Source: an uncultured Caryophanales bacterium (GTDB taxonomy: Bacteria; Bacillota_I; Bacilli_A; RFN20; CAG-288). From it: a stretch of 64,000 bases of DNA. The stretch is taken from the NCBI GenBank assembly GCA_949287425.1, contig CASEGJ010000004.1:1-64000 (forward strand). The letters are read 5' to 3'. Shown piece by piece: positions 17,361 to 25,634 of this stretch (its first letter is position 1; each line of letters begins with the position of its first letter). Made by a program: the position numbers and the translations under genes. Under the pieces are notes generated by a model. The model made no database searches. It was not told where the DNA came from and saw nothing but the letters and a program-made list of their open reading frames with translations.

Positions 17361-17804
17361 TCCTGAATTATGGTTGACAGACAATTCTAATGAGCTTTCA
17401 ATAAAGCACTTGCTGAATCAAATTGAATCAAAGGAAATAACGTTTTTGGGTGGAGAACCTATCCAGCAAGAAGATATTCTTCCTTTAATAAAAGCTTTAA
17501 AAAAAGAAGAGCTGACATTGTTTTATTTATTGGATATGACGAAAATGAATTATGCGGGGATAAGAAAAAAGCAGCAGATTTATGTGATGTTGTAATTTAT
17601 GGTCGTTATAAGGATGAACTTAAAGATGATTCTCTTTATTTAAGAGGTTCTTTAAATCAGGAAATTGTTTTTAATACAAAAAGATGCAATACAAATGATT
17701 TTATTAAACCAAATTCATATGAAGTAAATTTAAATGAAACCATTGAGTTGCACAGAAGAAATAGAGAGTTATTGATAAATTTGTTAGAAATTAAACATTC
17801 TTAA
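17266..17804 (+). pseudogene. NrdG-like 4Fe-4S activase-type protein with frameshift
   Basis: The first frame holds a cysteine cluster (CIACIHCSLHCKNC) followed by INPELW and, further on, FLGGEP, as in anaerobic ribonucleotide-reductase activating proteins. At the A7 run 17499-17505 the frame breaks. The -1 frame continues with VLFIGYDENEL, ADLCDVVIYGRYKDEL and LRGSLNQEIV, all typical of the family's C-terminal half, to a TAA at 17802-17804. NrdG makes the glycyl radical of anaerobic NrdD and is common on phage genomes. No nrdD is in the window. Confidence 0.6.
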
Positions 17805-17931
17805 TTTAGCCAAAATAATGTATAAAAGAAAATAGATCTCATTGTGAGGTCTGTCATTTTGAATATAGGTAATGGCTATACCGAAACTTTTTATTGGAAC
17901 GCTTTTGTCGTACTAATTTGATTATGATTAC

Positions 17932-17988
17932 TTGACTTAATCGTCCACAAATGCATATAATATGGACGAATATTAGAAAAGCTGGACG
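17932..17988 (+). promoter_or_regulatory. Promoter and operator-like inverted repeat of the fic gene
   Basis: -35 TTGACT (17932-17937), 18-base spacer, -10 TATAAT (17956-17961). CGTCCA at 17942-17947 and TGGACG at 17963-17968 form an inverted repeat spanning the -10 region. A third TGGACG lies at 17983-17988, four bases before the start codon. A bound repressor would block the promoter. A closely similar pair recurs after the gene. Confidence 0.65.
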
Positions 17989-17991
17989 AAT

Positions 17992-19050
17992 ATGAGAACT
18001 TTCAATTATGAACAACTAACGACCATAAAATGGGATTCAGAGATTTTATCTCTCGTTGCAAAAATCCATGAATATAAAGGGAAACAAGATTTATATATTA
18101 GACAAAAACCAATTGAATTAGACAGATTAACTGAGATAGCAAAAATTCAAAGTGTTGAATCATCCAACAAGATTGAAGGCATTATTACAACTGCCGCCAG
18201 AATCAAGCAGCTTGTTCAAGAAAAAACGACACCGAGAAATAGAGACGAAAATGAAATAGTGGGTTATAGAGATGTTTTAAATACAATTCATGAAAGCTAT
18301 GAATTCATTCCTGTTAAGCCTAATTATATTTTGCAATTACATAGGGACATGCTTACTAAGGCTGGCTTTACTATGTGTGGCCAATTTAAGAATGTTTCAA
18401 ACTATATTCAAGAAACTTTAGATGATGGTAATACAATTGTTCGCTTTAAACCACTTGAACCTAGTGAAACTCCTTTTGCGATAGAAACAATCTGTGAAAG
18501 TTATAATCAAATAATTGCTTCTGAAAAAGTTGATTCTTTATTAATTATTCCTGTTTTTATTTTAGACTTTCTTTGCATCCATCCGTTTAATGATGGTAAT
18601 GGAAGAATGAGCAGATTATTAACATTGCTCCTTCTTTACCAAAACGGCTATCATGTTGGAAAATACATTAGTATTGAAAAAGAAATCGAAAAGAATAAAG
18701 ACTTATATTATGAAGCATTACAAGCATCTGATATAGATTGGCAAAAAGGAAAAAATGATCCTACACCTTTCATCCGTTACATGCTCAAAATAATTCTTGC
18801 CTGCTATGTTGAATTTGAAAATAGAGTTCAATACGTAGGAAGTGAAACAAAAAGTACAGCTTATGATATTGTAAAAGCATTTGTAGCAAACAAGATTGGT
18901 AAATTTGTAGCAAGTGAAGTTATTTCTTCATGTCCATCTGTTGGAAGAACCGCTATTTTAAATGCTATTAAAAAGCTTGTTGAAGAAGGCATTATTATTA
19001 GACAAGGTAATGCAAAGAACACTTATTATATTAAGAATCCAAACTTTTAA
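17992..19050 (+). CDS. fic: Fic-domain protein (AMP-transferase family, class II)
   Basis: 352 residues. The active-site loop HPFNDGNGR is complete at 197-205. An N-terminal inhibitory motif S-x3-E-G (SNKIEG, 58-63) marks a class II Fic that restrains itself without a separate antitoxin. The N-terminal Fic_N-like region ends near 100, and the C-terminal ~70 residues form a winged helix (VASEVISSCPSVGRTAILNAI). Such proteins transfer AMP to, or remove it from, target proteins; some serve in phage defence. The winged helix may bind the repeated CGTCCA/TGGACG sites around the gene. Confidence 0.85.
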   Translation: MRTFNYEQLTTIKWDSEILSLVAKIHEYKGKQDLYIRQKPIELDRLTEIAKIQSVESSNKIEGIITTAARIKQLVQEKTTPRNRDENEIVGYRDVLNTIHESYEFIPVKPNYILQLHRDMLTKAGFTMCGQFKNVSNYIQETLDDGNTIVRFKPLEPSETPFAIETICESYNQIIASEKVDSLLIIPVFILDFLCIHPFNDGNGRMSRLLTLLLLYQNGYHVGKYISIEKEIEKNKDLYYEALQASDIDWQKGKNDPTPFIRYMLKIILACYVEFENRVQYVGSETKSTAYDIVKAFVANKIGKFVASEVISSCPSVGRTAILNAIKKLVEEGIIIRQGNAKNTYYIKNPNF

Positions 19051-19077
19051 TTTGAATAGTCCAATAAGTTCAATAAT

Positions 19078-19103
19078 CGTCCACAATATGATTAAAATGG
19101 ACG
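19078..19103. promoter_or_regulatory. Second CGTCCA/TGGACG element, 3' of fic
   Basis: CGTCCA at 19078-19083 and TGGACG at 19098-19103 lie within a stretch close to the one upstream of the gene (shared AATCGTCCACAA and TGGACGAATATTA). The fic gene is therefore bracketed by near-identical ~37-bp elements. They could be operators or scars of the gene's insertion. Confidence 0.55.
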
Positions 19104-19414
19104 AATATTAATTGTTTAGTCAATTTTTGTTTGAAGCTTAAAACAACATAAAATGTAAATCTCGTTAGTCCGAAATCTGCATTTTTGGATGTTAATGAGG
19201 CATGTTCATTGCCACAACATTTAGGTATAACAAACATTAACCGACAGTAATAAAACAGTAACAAAAATATAATAGAATTACATGCAAAATTCCGCCACAA
19301 TAACATATGTTATTACGACCCATACATGTATCAGCTAGAGATATTCTAGCGGTAATCACAGGGCATATAGAGACTGTTTGCTCCTTAGAATTAATTTAAT
19401 TTTATATCTAATTA
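19104..19414. other. Gene-free stretch with palindromes between fic and repeat copy 2
   Basis: No credible ORF. A perfect 16-bp palindrome AATAACATATGTTATT is at 19299-19314, and GCTAGA/TCTAGC arms lie at 19334-19350. Neither has a T-run. They may be protein-binding sites or recombination scars. Confidence 0.4.
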
Positions 19415-20067
19415 TGTAATTGTTCAGACCAACTTATCTTGAATTGCACAAATCAATTTATAAAAGAATAGAACCGCTGTCTTAGATGACAGCTTTTTTA
19501 TGCGTCTGCTTATAGTTTTCGCCATTCACTATATTTTCATTGCCCACACACCTACACAAAAAAGAAGAAATATATATCTTTTAGATATATATTTAATTTC
19601 TTAGTTTTGATAGATGTTTAAGATGAAGATATTAGAATTTGAATATTGATTATAAATTAAATCTAATTCATCTTCAGATACTATCATGTAAATTACTTTT
19701 GTTGAAGTATAAATTACTAATTTAAACCACATGCGAGACACTCCTTTAAATAAAAGTTGTTGTACTATACAGTACGCCCAGACCTATTTTTCATATGCCA
19801 AAACTTTTATATACTTTGTATATAACTTTTTTCAAAAACTTTTTCCGTCGCTGTTGGACGCTGCCGCAGCAAGCTTTAAATGACCGATGCCAAACGGAAG
19901 CTACCGACCTAAGCAAAATGCCTGCCGGCTCTCAAAAAGCTCCCCACGCACCCCGTTTTCAAACTGCTCAAAATTGCTGAATTGGGGGCTCGCAAACGCC
20001 TCCGACCACGACATAATATTTATGAAGCAACTTGTGCAAAACAGAATGAATGGCTTTAGATAACAAC
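19415..20067. repeat. Long direct repeat, copy 2
   Basis: Same order of elements as copy 1: hairpin terminator (19476-19499), AT hairpin (19568-19594), 43-codon minus-strand ORF (19601-19732), near-palindrome and GC-rich block (about 19840-20015). It is in direct orientation. The near-palindrome is more complete here (GTACT / AGTAC). It ends about 130 bases before the AbiE pair. Confidence 0.9.
19601..19732 (-). CDS. 43-residue small protein of the repeat, copy 2
   Basis: Begins MWFKLVIYTSTKVIYMIVSE and ends NIYQN. An AAAGGAG ribosome binding site lies eight bases before the ATG, better than in copy 1. It has the same length as copy 1 and is followed by the same hairpin terminator. The near-palindrome GTACT-N4-AGTAC sits upstream, where an operator would be. 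No family is recognised. Presence of start signal, intact frame and terminator in both copies makes a real gene more likely than chance. Confidence 0.5.
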   Translation of the reverse strand: MWFKLVIYTSTKVIYMIVSEDELDLIYNQYSNSNIFILNIYQN

Positions 20068-20199
20068 AGCATTAGAATATTCATAACTTCAAATTATTTA
20101 AAAAAGTCATAAAAACGTTATTTTTTGAAGCCTTTTTGTTTACGATAAATGTTGAAATGCTCCACAAAACCCAACATAATTGTATTTAGAAGTGCACAT

Positions 20200-20793
20200 A
20201 TGATAGTTACTATATCTATGTTGAAAGAGAAATATCATAATTATGCTAACCCTTTGGACAAAGTAAAAAGGGATGCCGATAGAGGGATTCTCTTTAGATT
20301 GACAAAAGGGATTTGCGAGACAGAAAAGAGCACGAGTCCTTGCTTGTTGGCTTCATCTATTATTTCTCCATCCTATTTGAGTTTTGACTGGGCTTTATCC
20401 TATTACGGGCTAATTCTAGAGAAGGTTGTCTCTATTACTTCTGCCACCTTAGGAAACAGGAAAAACAAGACCTTTGAGAATTATTTTGGTAGATATGAGT
20501 ATATAGATATACCCGCTAAAGCTTTCCCAGAAGGATTAACGTATCTTGAAAGCGGGGAATATATAGTGAAGATTGCAACAAAGGAGAAGGCGATATGCGA
20601 TTCTTTGTGCAAGTGGAGAGTTGTTAGAAGTATGAAAGAACTCAAAGAGCTTTTATTTGTAGATAAAAGAATCGACGAGGATGAATTTGCCACCTGTGAT
20701 TTTAAATTGATGAAAAGACTCGCCAGTTTATATAGTAAGACTAATCTTAAATTGCTAATTAAACTCATAGGGAAGGAGTATGAAAATGAATAG
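20200..20793 (+). CDS. abiEi: AbiEi-family antitoxin
   Basis: 197 residues from ATG 20200; earlier in-frame ATG 20149 lacks support, and 20218 is a further option. The N-terminal winged-helix part (LKEKYHNYANPLDKVKRDADRG, split by a turn) and the central SYLSFDWALSYYGL and EKAICDSL motifs are those of AbiEi, the transcriptional antitoxin of the type IV AbiE toxin-antitoxin system. It would repress its own promoter and block the nucleotidyltransferase encoded next. AGAAG precedes the start. The pair lies just outside the second repeat. Confidence 0.75.
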   Translation: MIVTISMLKEKYHNYANPLDKVKRDADRGILFRLTKGICETEKSTSPCLLASSIISPSYLSFDWALSYYGLILEKVVSITSATLGNRKNKTFENYFGRYEYIDIPAKAFPEGLTYLESGEYIVKIATKEKAICDSLCKWRVVRSMKELKELLFVDKRIDEDEFATCDFKLMKRLASLYSKTNLKLLIKLIGKEYENE

Positions 20794-21034
20794 CGTGATA
20801 GAGGTGATGCTAAAAAAATATAGTCCCAAGAATAATGAAGAAAGGGAAAATGCCGCAAAAGAGATCATCCAGGAAATCGCTTTGGCTGGATTATCGCGCG
20901 GTGGTTTCTTTCAGAAGGCCGCCTTCTATGGTGAGACATGTTTAAGGATTTTCTATGGGTTGAATCGTTTCAGCGAAGACCTTGATTTCGCGTTGCTAGA
21001 AAAAGAAATCTTATATTTAGTTACAATTAAATAA
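20786..21034 (+). pseudogene. abiEii: Truncated AbiEii nucleotidyltransferase toxin
   Basis: Starts at ATG 20786 behind AGGAG, overlapping the antitoxin stop. The N-terminal helix and the nucleotidyltransferase core are present: FYGETCLRIFYGLNRF then SEDLDFALL, with the DxD aspartates but GET where GGT is usual. Homology ends near 21003, and the frame then reads a few unrelated residues to TAA. Normal AbiEii proteins are much longer (about 250-300 residues), so the C-terminal domain is lost. The break coincides with the junction to rfbB. Confidence 0.75.
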
Positions 21035-21970
21035 TTTAACGTAATATTCTATAGTTTCTTTAAATGAATCTTCAAAATCAAAACTAGGTTGATATCCAAG
21101 TTCTTTTTCAATTTTGGATGTAGAAATTCCATAATAAAAGTCATGAAAAAGTCTATCTTTAGTAAATTTAATTAAGTCTTCTTTTTTGTTTAGATAAATC
21201 AATATCTTTTTAGCTAATTCAATGTTTGATAGATTGTTGTGATTTGAAATATTATATATTTCTCCGCATTTTCCTTTTTGAATAATTAAATCTATAGCTT
21301 TACAATTATCTTTAACATATAACCAATCTCTAATATTTTGACCATTACCATAAATGGGGATTTTTTTATTGTTAACTGCTAGTTTAATTGTTTTAGGTAT
21401 CAATTTATCAATGTGTTGATTTTCACCGTAGTTATTTGAACTTCTTGAGATGCTAATTGGTAAATTGTACATATGAAAATAACTTAAAACTAATAGATCT
21501 GCACTAGCTTTACTAGTAGCATATATTGAAGATGGTTTTAATTTATCAGTTTCTAAAAATAAGTTATTTGAATTTAAAGATGGACCATAAACTTCATCAG
21601 TTGAAATTTGATGAAATCTTTTTATTTTGTACTTATTAGATATTTTTAAAAGATTTAAAGTACCTAAGACGTTAGTTTTAAAAAAGATATCAGGATGTTT
21701 AATTCCTTTATCAACTGAAGATTCAGCTGCAAAGTTCACGATAATATCGAAGTTATATGTTTTAAATAAATCTTTAACTAGTCTTTTTGAATTTATATTA
21801 CCTAAGACAAACTTAAAGTTAGGATAATTAGTTAAATGTGAGATATATTTATAGTTACTAGCGTAAGTTAAATTATCTAAGCACACATATAGATTGTTTT
21901 TGTTTTTAATAGAATTAACTAGATAGTTACTTCCTATAAATCCAGCTCCACCTGTTATTAAATATTTCAT
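21017..21970 (-). CDS. rfbB: dTDP-glucose 4,6-dehydratase-like NAD-dependent epimerase/dehydratase
   Basis: 317 residues. The NAD-binding GGAGFIGSN is at 7-15, the short-chain dehydrogenase catalytic tyrosine and lysine are in YATSKAS, and the sugar-nucleotide dehydratase residues are in STDEVYG. RSSNNYGENQHIDKLIP is the substrate loop of RfbB. The enzyme makes dTDP-4-keto-6-deoxyglucose. No rfbA, rfbC or rfbD is adjacent, so the gene is an orphan here or serves another sugar nucleotide. Its stop lies only a few bases from the island junction. Confidence 0.85.
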   Translation of the reverse strand: MKYLITGGAGFIGSNYLVNSIKNKNNLYVCLDNLTYASNYKYISHLTNYPNFKFVLGNINSKRLVKDLFKTYNFDIIVNFAAESSVDKGIKHPDIFFKTNVLGTLNLLKISNKYKIKRFHQISTDEVYGPSLNSNNLFLETDKLKPSSIYATSKASADLLVLSYFHMYNLPISISRSSNNYGENQHIDKLIPKTIKLAVNNKKIPIYGNGQNIRDWLYVKDNCKAIDLIIQKGKCGEIYNISNHNNLSNIELAKKILIYLNKKEDLIKFTKDRLFHDFYYGISTSKIEKELGYQPSFDFEDSFKETIEYYVKLFNCN

Positions 21971-22023
21971 AGTTTTATTTTAATGTTTATACTATCTTTT
22001 GTCATTAAACTTTTAAAGTCAAT

Positions 22024-22055
22024 AAAAAACACACCTAGAATTAACTAGGTGTGTT
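22024..22055 (-). terminator. Terminator of the PfkB-family kinase gene
   Basis: Perfect 11-bp stem (AACACACCTAG / CTAGGTGTGTT) with a 6-base loop, followed on the minus strand by T6. Confidence 0.85.
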
Positions 22056-22068
22056 TAGAAGTTAAATT

Positions 22069-23010
22069 TTAGAATTCGCAGATTTTATAAACGGCGTAAT
22101 CGACTTTCTTAGCGTATTTATTTATTTCTTTTTCTGTTAAGAAACCATTAGCTCCACCTAGTGCTCCGATTTTGTAGCTAGTAAAGATACCGGCTAATTT
22201 TAAGGCTTCAAGAGGTTGTTTACCTTGTAAATAATAGTGGATAAACGAGCTAAATAAGGCGTCTCTAGAGCCGACAGTATTAACGATATTTACTAAAGTG
22301 ATTGCATCGACATGATAGACGACTCTATTAATTCCATCAAGAATCATAGCTCCATCTTTACCTTCACCCATTACAATAACATCGTTATGATATCTATTGT
22401 AAACTTGAATTAAGAAATCTTCGTGATTTAAATCGACTATACCTTTTTGAGAAAGGAAAACGATATCGCCATATTCTAAAAATTGTTTGTTATATGGATC
22501 GTCAATACTTCCAAGGATATGAACGTCGGTGGCAATTTTTTTGTTTAGTTTTTTACTTACTTCTAATAAAGGTCTATTGAAATTTGAATTGCATAAGACA
22601 ACTAAGTCTGATTTTTCGATGGCTTGTTTTTCTAATTCTACATCTGCTTGAAGTTCTTGGATGTTTTTTAAATCGGTGTGGGTTTGAGTTTCACCATATG
22701 AATCGACAATGACTACACAATTAGGTGTTTGTTCTAACTCTGCTTTAATACAGCTTACATCAATTTTGGCTTTTTTAGCTTCTGATAGAATTGTTTTTCC
22801 AAGAAGATCGTTTCCAACATATGAAGATAAGATGACTTTATCTCCTAAAGTGGTTAAGGCTTTTGAGATATTGAAGGCCGTTCCTGAAACTTCTGAATTT
22901 ATTCCATAAAACGGATAGGCGATTGGGAAATAGTCAATTGGGAATTTTTCCACGTTTAAAATCGTCTCGAAGTTAAGTAGACCAGAAACATAAACAGTAT
23001 TTTTTTTCAT
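22069..23010 (-). CDS. PfkB/ribokinase-family carbohydrate kinase, altered active-site motif
   Basis: 313 residues. Ribokinase-fold features include GLLNFETI near the start, SGTAFNISKALTTLG (about 43-57) and ATP-site GEGKDGAMIL. The C-terminal signature normally reads DTxGAGD; here it is NTVGSRDALFS. The catalytic Asp remains but the anion-hole Gly is Arg and the first Asp is Asn. Kinase activity may therefore be altered or lost. AGGAG precedes the ATG. It faces malQ across a cre-like operator, so sugar control of both is likely. The substrate is unknown. Confidence 0.75.
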   Translation of the reverse strand: MKKNTVYVSGLLNFETILNVEKFPIDYFPIAYPFYGINSEVSGTAFNISKALTTLGDKVILSSYVGNDLLGKTILSEAKKAKIDVSCIKAELEQTPNCVVIVDSYGETQTHTDLKNIQELQADVELEKQAIEKSDLVVLCNSNFNRPLLEVSKKLNKKIATDVHILGSIDDPYNKQFLEYGDIVFLSQKGIVDLNHEDFLIQVYNRYHNDVIVMGEGKDGAMILDGINRVVYHVDAITLVNIVNTVGSRDALFSSFIHYYLQGKQPLEALKLAGIFTSYKIGALGGANGFLTEKEINKYAKKVDYAVYKICEF

Positions 23011-23070
23011 TATTATTGCTCTCCTATTAAATTAATTATAGCATGTTGATTTTTATAAAACTATAAAAAA

Positions 23071-23084
23071 TGTAACCGATTACA
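23071..23084. promoter_or_regulatory. cre-like LacI/CcpA-family operator
   Basis: TGTAACCGATTACA fits the cre consensus TGWAANCGNTNWCA at every position. It lies in the divergent gap between the kinase and malQ, 61 bases from the kinase start and 162 from malQ. CcpA or a MalR-type regulator could act on either gene. Confidence 0.75.
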
Positions 23085-23245
23085 ATTTATTGATATTTAA
23101 TTTATCTGAAGTCAAAATTGGCTATTATTTAACAATCTTTAAATTTATAAATTGTATAAGATAATATAGCCAGGCTATTTCAATTATTAAGGTTAAATGT
23201 GAGATAATATACTAGCTAGTAATATAGATTAAAGGAGTTAATAAG

Positions 23246-24769
23246 ATGTATCGTAAAGCGGGAATTTTGATGCCTATATTTAGCTTACCATCTAAATATG
23301 GAATTGGTAGTTTAGGTCAAAAAGCTTTTGAATTTGTCGATTTTCTTTCTAAAAGTAAAATGTCAATTTGGCAGATATTACCTTTAAGTTTAACTAGTTT
23401 TGGTAATTCACCTTATCAATCACCCTCTTCTAGTGGGTTGAATTATTATTTTATCGATTTAGATATTCTTAATAAAAAAGGTCTATTAGAAAAAGAAGAA
23501 TATGAATATATTGACTTTGGAGATGATAAAAGAGTCGATTATGGAAAGATATTTAATAATAGAGTTAAGATTTTAAAGAAAGCATTTAATAGATTTAATA
23601 AAGAAGATAAAAAGTTTCAAGAATTTATAAATACCCAGCAAAAATACAGAGATTTTGCCTTTTTTATGGTTTTAAAAGATTTGAATAATTTGCAAGCATG
23701 GTATATATGGGACGATGAATATAAACATTATTCTAAAAAATTAGAAAATAGAATAATCAAAGAACATAATGATGAATTTTTATTCTATTTATGGACTCAA
23801 TATGAATTTTTAAATCAGTACGTGGATTTAAAAAGATACGCCAATAGTAAAGGTGTTTCTATTATGGGAGATATTCCTATATATGTAGCTTATGATAGTG
23901 TTGATGTTTATAAATATCCTAAAAATTTTGAATTAAACGAAAATAAAGAGCCTATTAATGTAGCTGGTTGTCCTCCTGATTGCTTTTCAGATGATGGTCA
24001 ATTATGGGGAAATCCCCTTTATAATTGGACATATTTAAAAAGAAACAAATATCAATGGTGGAATCAAAGAATTTTAGATGCCTTGAATTTGTTTGATATA
24101 GTAAGAATCGATCATTTTAGAGGCTTTGCAGCCTATTATTCAATTCCTTATAAAGATACTACCGCTAAATATGGAAAGTGGGTTGATGGGCCTGGATTTA
24201 ATTTTTTTAAAGATAAATTAAAAATGCCGATTGTGGCAGAGGATTTAGGTTTTATCGATGATAAATTTAGAAAGTTAATGAAACAGACTAAGTATCCAGG
24301 TATGAAAATTATTAGTTTTGGTCTTGATGATGCCAGCGATTTAAAAAATATGTGGAAACCATCTAATTTTACACGCAATTATTTTTCATATCCAGCTAGT
24401 CATGATTCACCAACTACTATGCAATATTTAGAAGAATTAGATGAAGTAAGACTAGAAAATGTTAAAAAAGTAATTGAAAGAGAATGTCGATTGTTAAAAG
24501 TGGATTTCAACAAAGAAAAAGAAATTTCTTTAGAGTATTTAGAAGATAAGATTATCGAGATTAATTTAGCTAGTAAATCAAAAGCCGCAATATGTTTAAT
24601 TCAAGATCTTCTTCATATTGGAAAAGAAGGGAGATTAAATTATCCATCTAGTCTTTCTGATGATAATTGGTCGTGGAGATTAACTGATGAACAGTTTGAT
24701 TTAATCAAAGCTAATTTAGAAGAAAAATTATCGTATTTAGTTGAAAAATATAATAGAAAAAGAGTATAA
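23246..24769 (+). CDS. malQ: 4-alpha-glucanotransferase (amylomaltase, GH77)
   Basis: 507 residues, the usual bacterial length. The opening KAGILMPIFSLPS and YGIGSLG, the WQILPL segment, the nucleophile region VRIDHFRGF, the acid/base AEDLGF and the stabilising aspartate in ASHDSPTT are all present. It moves maltosyl or longer glucan units between maltodextrins in the cytoplasm. A strong ribosome binding site (AAAGGAG) precedes the ATG. The neighbouring cre-like site suggests carbon control. An aldo/keto reductase follows 25 bases later and may be cotranscribed. Confidence 0.93.
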   Translation: MYRKAGILMPIFSLPSKYGIGSLGQKAFEFVDFLSKSKMSIWQILPLSLTSFGNSPYQSPSSSGLNYYFIDLDILNKKGLLEKEEYEYIDFGDDKRVDYGKIFNNRVKILKKAFNRFNKEDKKFQEFINTQQKYRDFAFFMVLKDLNNLQAWYIWDDEYKHYSKKLENRIIKEHNDEFLFYLWTQYEFLNQYVDLKRYANSKGVSIMGDIPIYVAYDSVDVYKYPKNFELNENKEPINVAGCPPDCFSDDGQLWGNPLYNWTYLKRNKYQWWNQRILDALNLFDIVRIDHFRGFAAYYSIPYKDTTAKYGKWVDGPGFNFFKDKLKMPIVAEDLGFIDDKFRKLMKQTKYPGMKIISFGLDDASDLKNMWKPSNFTRNYFSYPASHDSPTTMQYLEELDEVRLENVKKVIERECRLLKVDFNKEKEISLEYLEDKIIEINLASKSKAAICLIQDLLHIGKEGRLNYPSSLSDDNWSWRLTDEQFDLIKANLEEKLSYLVEKYNRKRV

Positions 24770-24794
24770 GTTAGTCAATAAGGAGAAAAGATAA

Positions 24795-25634
24795 ATGGAG
24801 ATTAAAAATTTAGATATTGAATTATCAAATAAAGTAAAAATACCAGCTATTGGTTTTGGCACTTGGCAAGTAAAAGATGGACAAGAAGCTTATAATAGCG
24901 TTTTATACGCTTTACAAGCAGGGTATAGACATATCGATACAGCTTATGTTTATGGAAATGAAGCTAGTGTAGGCCAAGCTATTAAAGATAGTAAACTAGA
25001 TAGAAAGAACTTATTTATCACTACAAAGTTACCTTCGGATATTAAAACTTACGATGATACTTTTAAATATTTTGAAGAATCTAAAAAAGCTCTCGGTTTA
25101 GATTATATTGATTTATATTTAATTCACGCTCCTTGGCCATGGTCTAATGTCGGTCAAAATTGCGATAAAGGAAATATTGAAGCTTGGAAAGCAATGATTG
25201 AATTATATAATAGAGGGGAAATTAGAGCTATCGGTGTTTCTAATTTTAGCATTGATAATATTAAAAACATTTATGAAGCCACTAAATTTATGCCTATGGT
25301 CAATCAAATTAGATATTTTATCGGCAATACTCAACCTAAATTAAGTGAGTATTGTAAAGATAACAATATCTTAATTGAAGCGTATTCTCCATTTGCAACT
25401 GGTGAATTATTATATAATTCAAAATTGGAAGAAATTGCTAAAAAATACAACACATCTATTCCTAAGATTTGTCTGCAATTTTGCATTCAAAATGGAACCT
25501 TACCTTTACCTAAGTCAGTTCATAAAGAAAGAATATATGATAATTTAGAATTGCCATTTGAAATTAGTAAAGAAGATATGGAATATCTAAATAGCTTAGA
25601 TGGCATAGCTTCTAAAAGACCATTAAGATATTAG
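24795..25634 (+). CDS. Aldo/keto reductase (AKR5-like)
   Basis: 279 residues. The catalytic tetrad can be read: Asp and Tyr in DTAYVYGNE (about 50-58), Lys in TTKLP, and His in LIHAPWPW. The NADP-binding end has LPKSVHKERI. These barrel enzymes reduce aldehydes, diketogluconate or sugars with NADPH. The specific substrate cannot be told. The ribosome binding site is AAGGAG. Its 3' end overlaps the tail of the convergent frameshifted gene by 23 bases. Confidence 0.88.
   Translation: MEIKNLDIELSNKVKIPAIGFGTWQVKDGQEAYNSVLYALQAGYRHIDTAYVYGNEASVGQAIKDSKLDRKNLFITTKLPSDIKTYDDTFKYFEESKKALGLDYIDLYLIHAPWPWSNVGQNCDKGNIEAWKAMIELYNRGEIRAIGVSNFSIDNIKNIYEATKFMPMVNQIRYFIGNTQPKLSEYCKDNNILIEAYSPFATGELLYNSKLEEIAKKYNTSIPKICLQFCIQNGTLPLPKSVHKERIYDNLELPFEISKEDMEYLNSLDGIASKRPLRY

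Larger units (their letters stand above)
5581..21005. other. Candidate genomic island flanked and tagged by long direct repeats
   Basis: Two direct ~655-bp repeats (5581-6237, 19415-20067) bracket about 13.2 kb of accessory genes. The right repeat is followed by an AbiE pair that ends abruptly near 21005 against the 3' end of rfbB. The left edge lies just after the rlmD stop codon. Cargo includes a membrane-protein/ATPase pair, XRE, ABC importer, truncated DNA methyltransferase, FtsH-like protease, phage-like ORFs and Fic. No integrase or tRNA attachment site is visible, so the island is either not self-mobile or decayed. Limits are inferred from gene content and the repeats. Confidence 0.65.

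Noticed and set aside
19795..19980. Plus-strand ORF in repeat copy 2
   Set aside because: Same reasoning as for copy 1; the frame is not conserved between copies.
5581..21005. Integrase or transposase driving the island
   Set aside because: No recombinase motifs (Ser or Tyr recombinase, DDE) were found in any frame inside the island; only a dead IstB scar lies outside it at 317-720.
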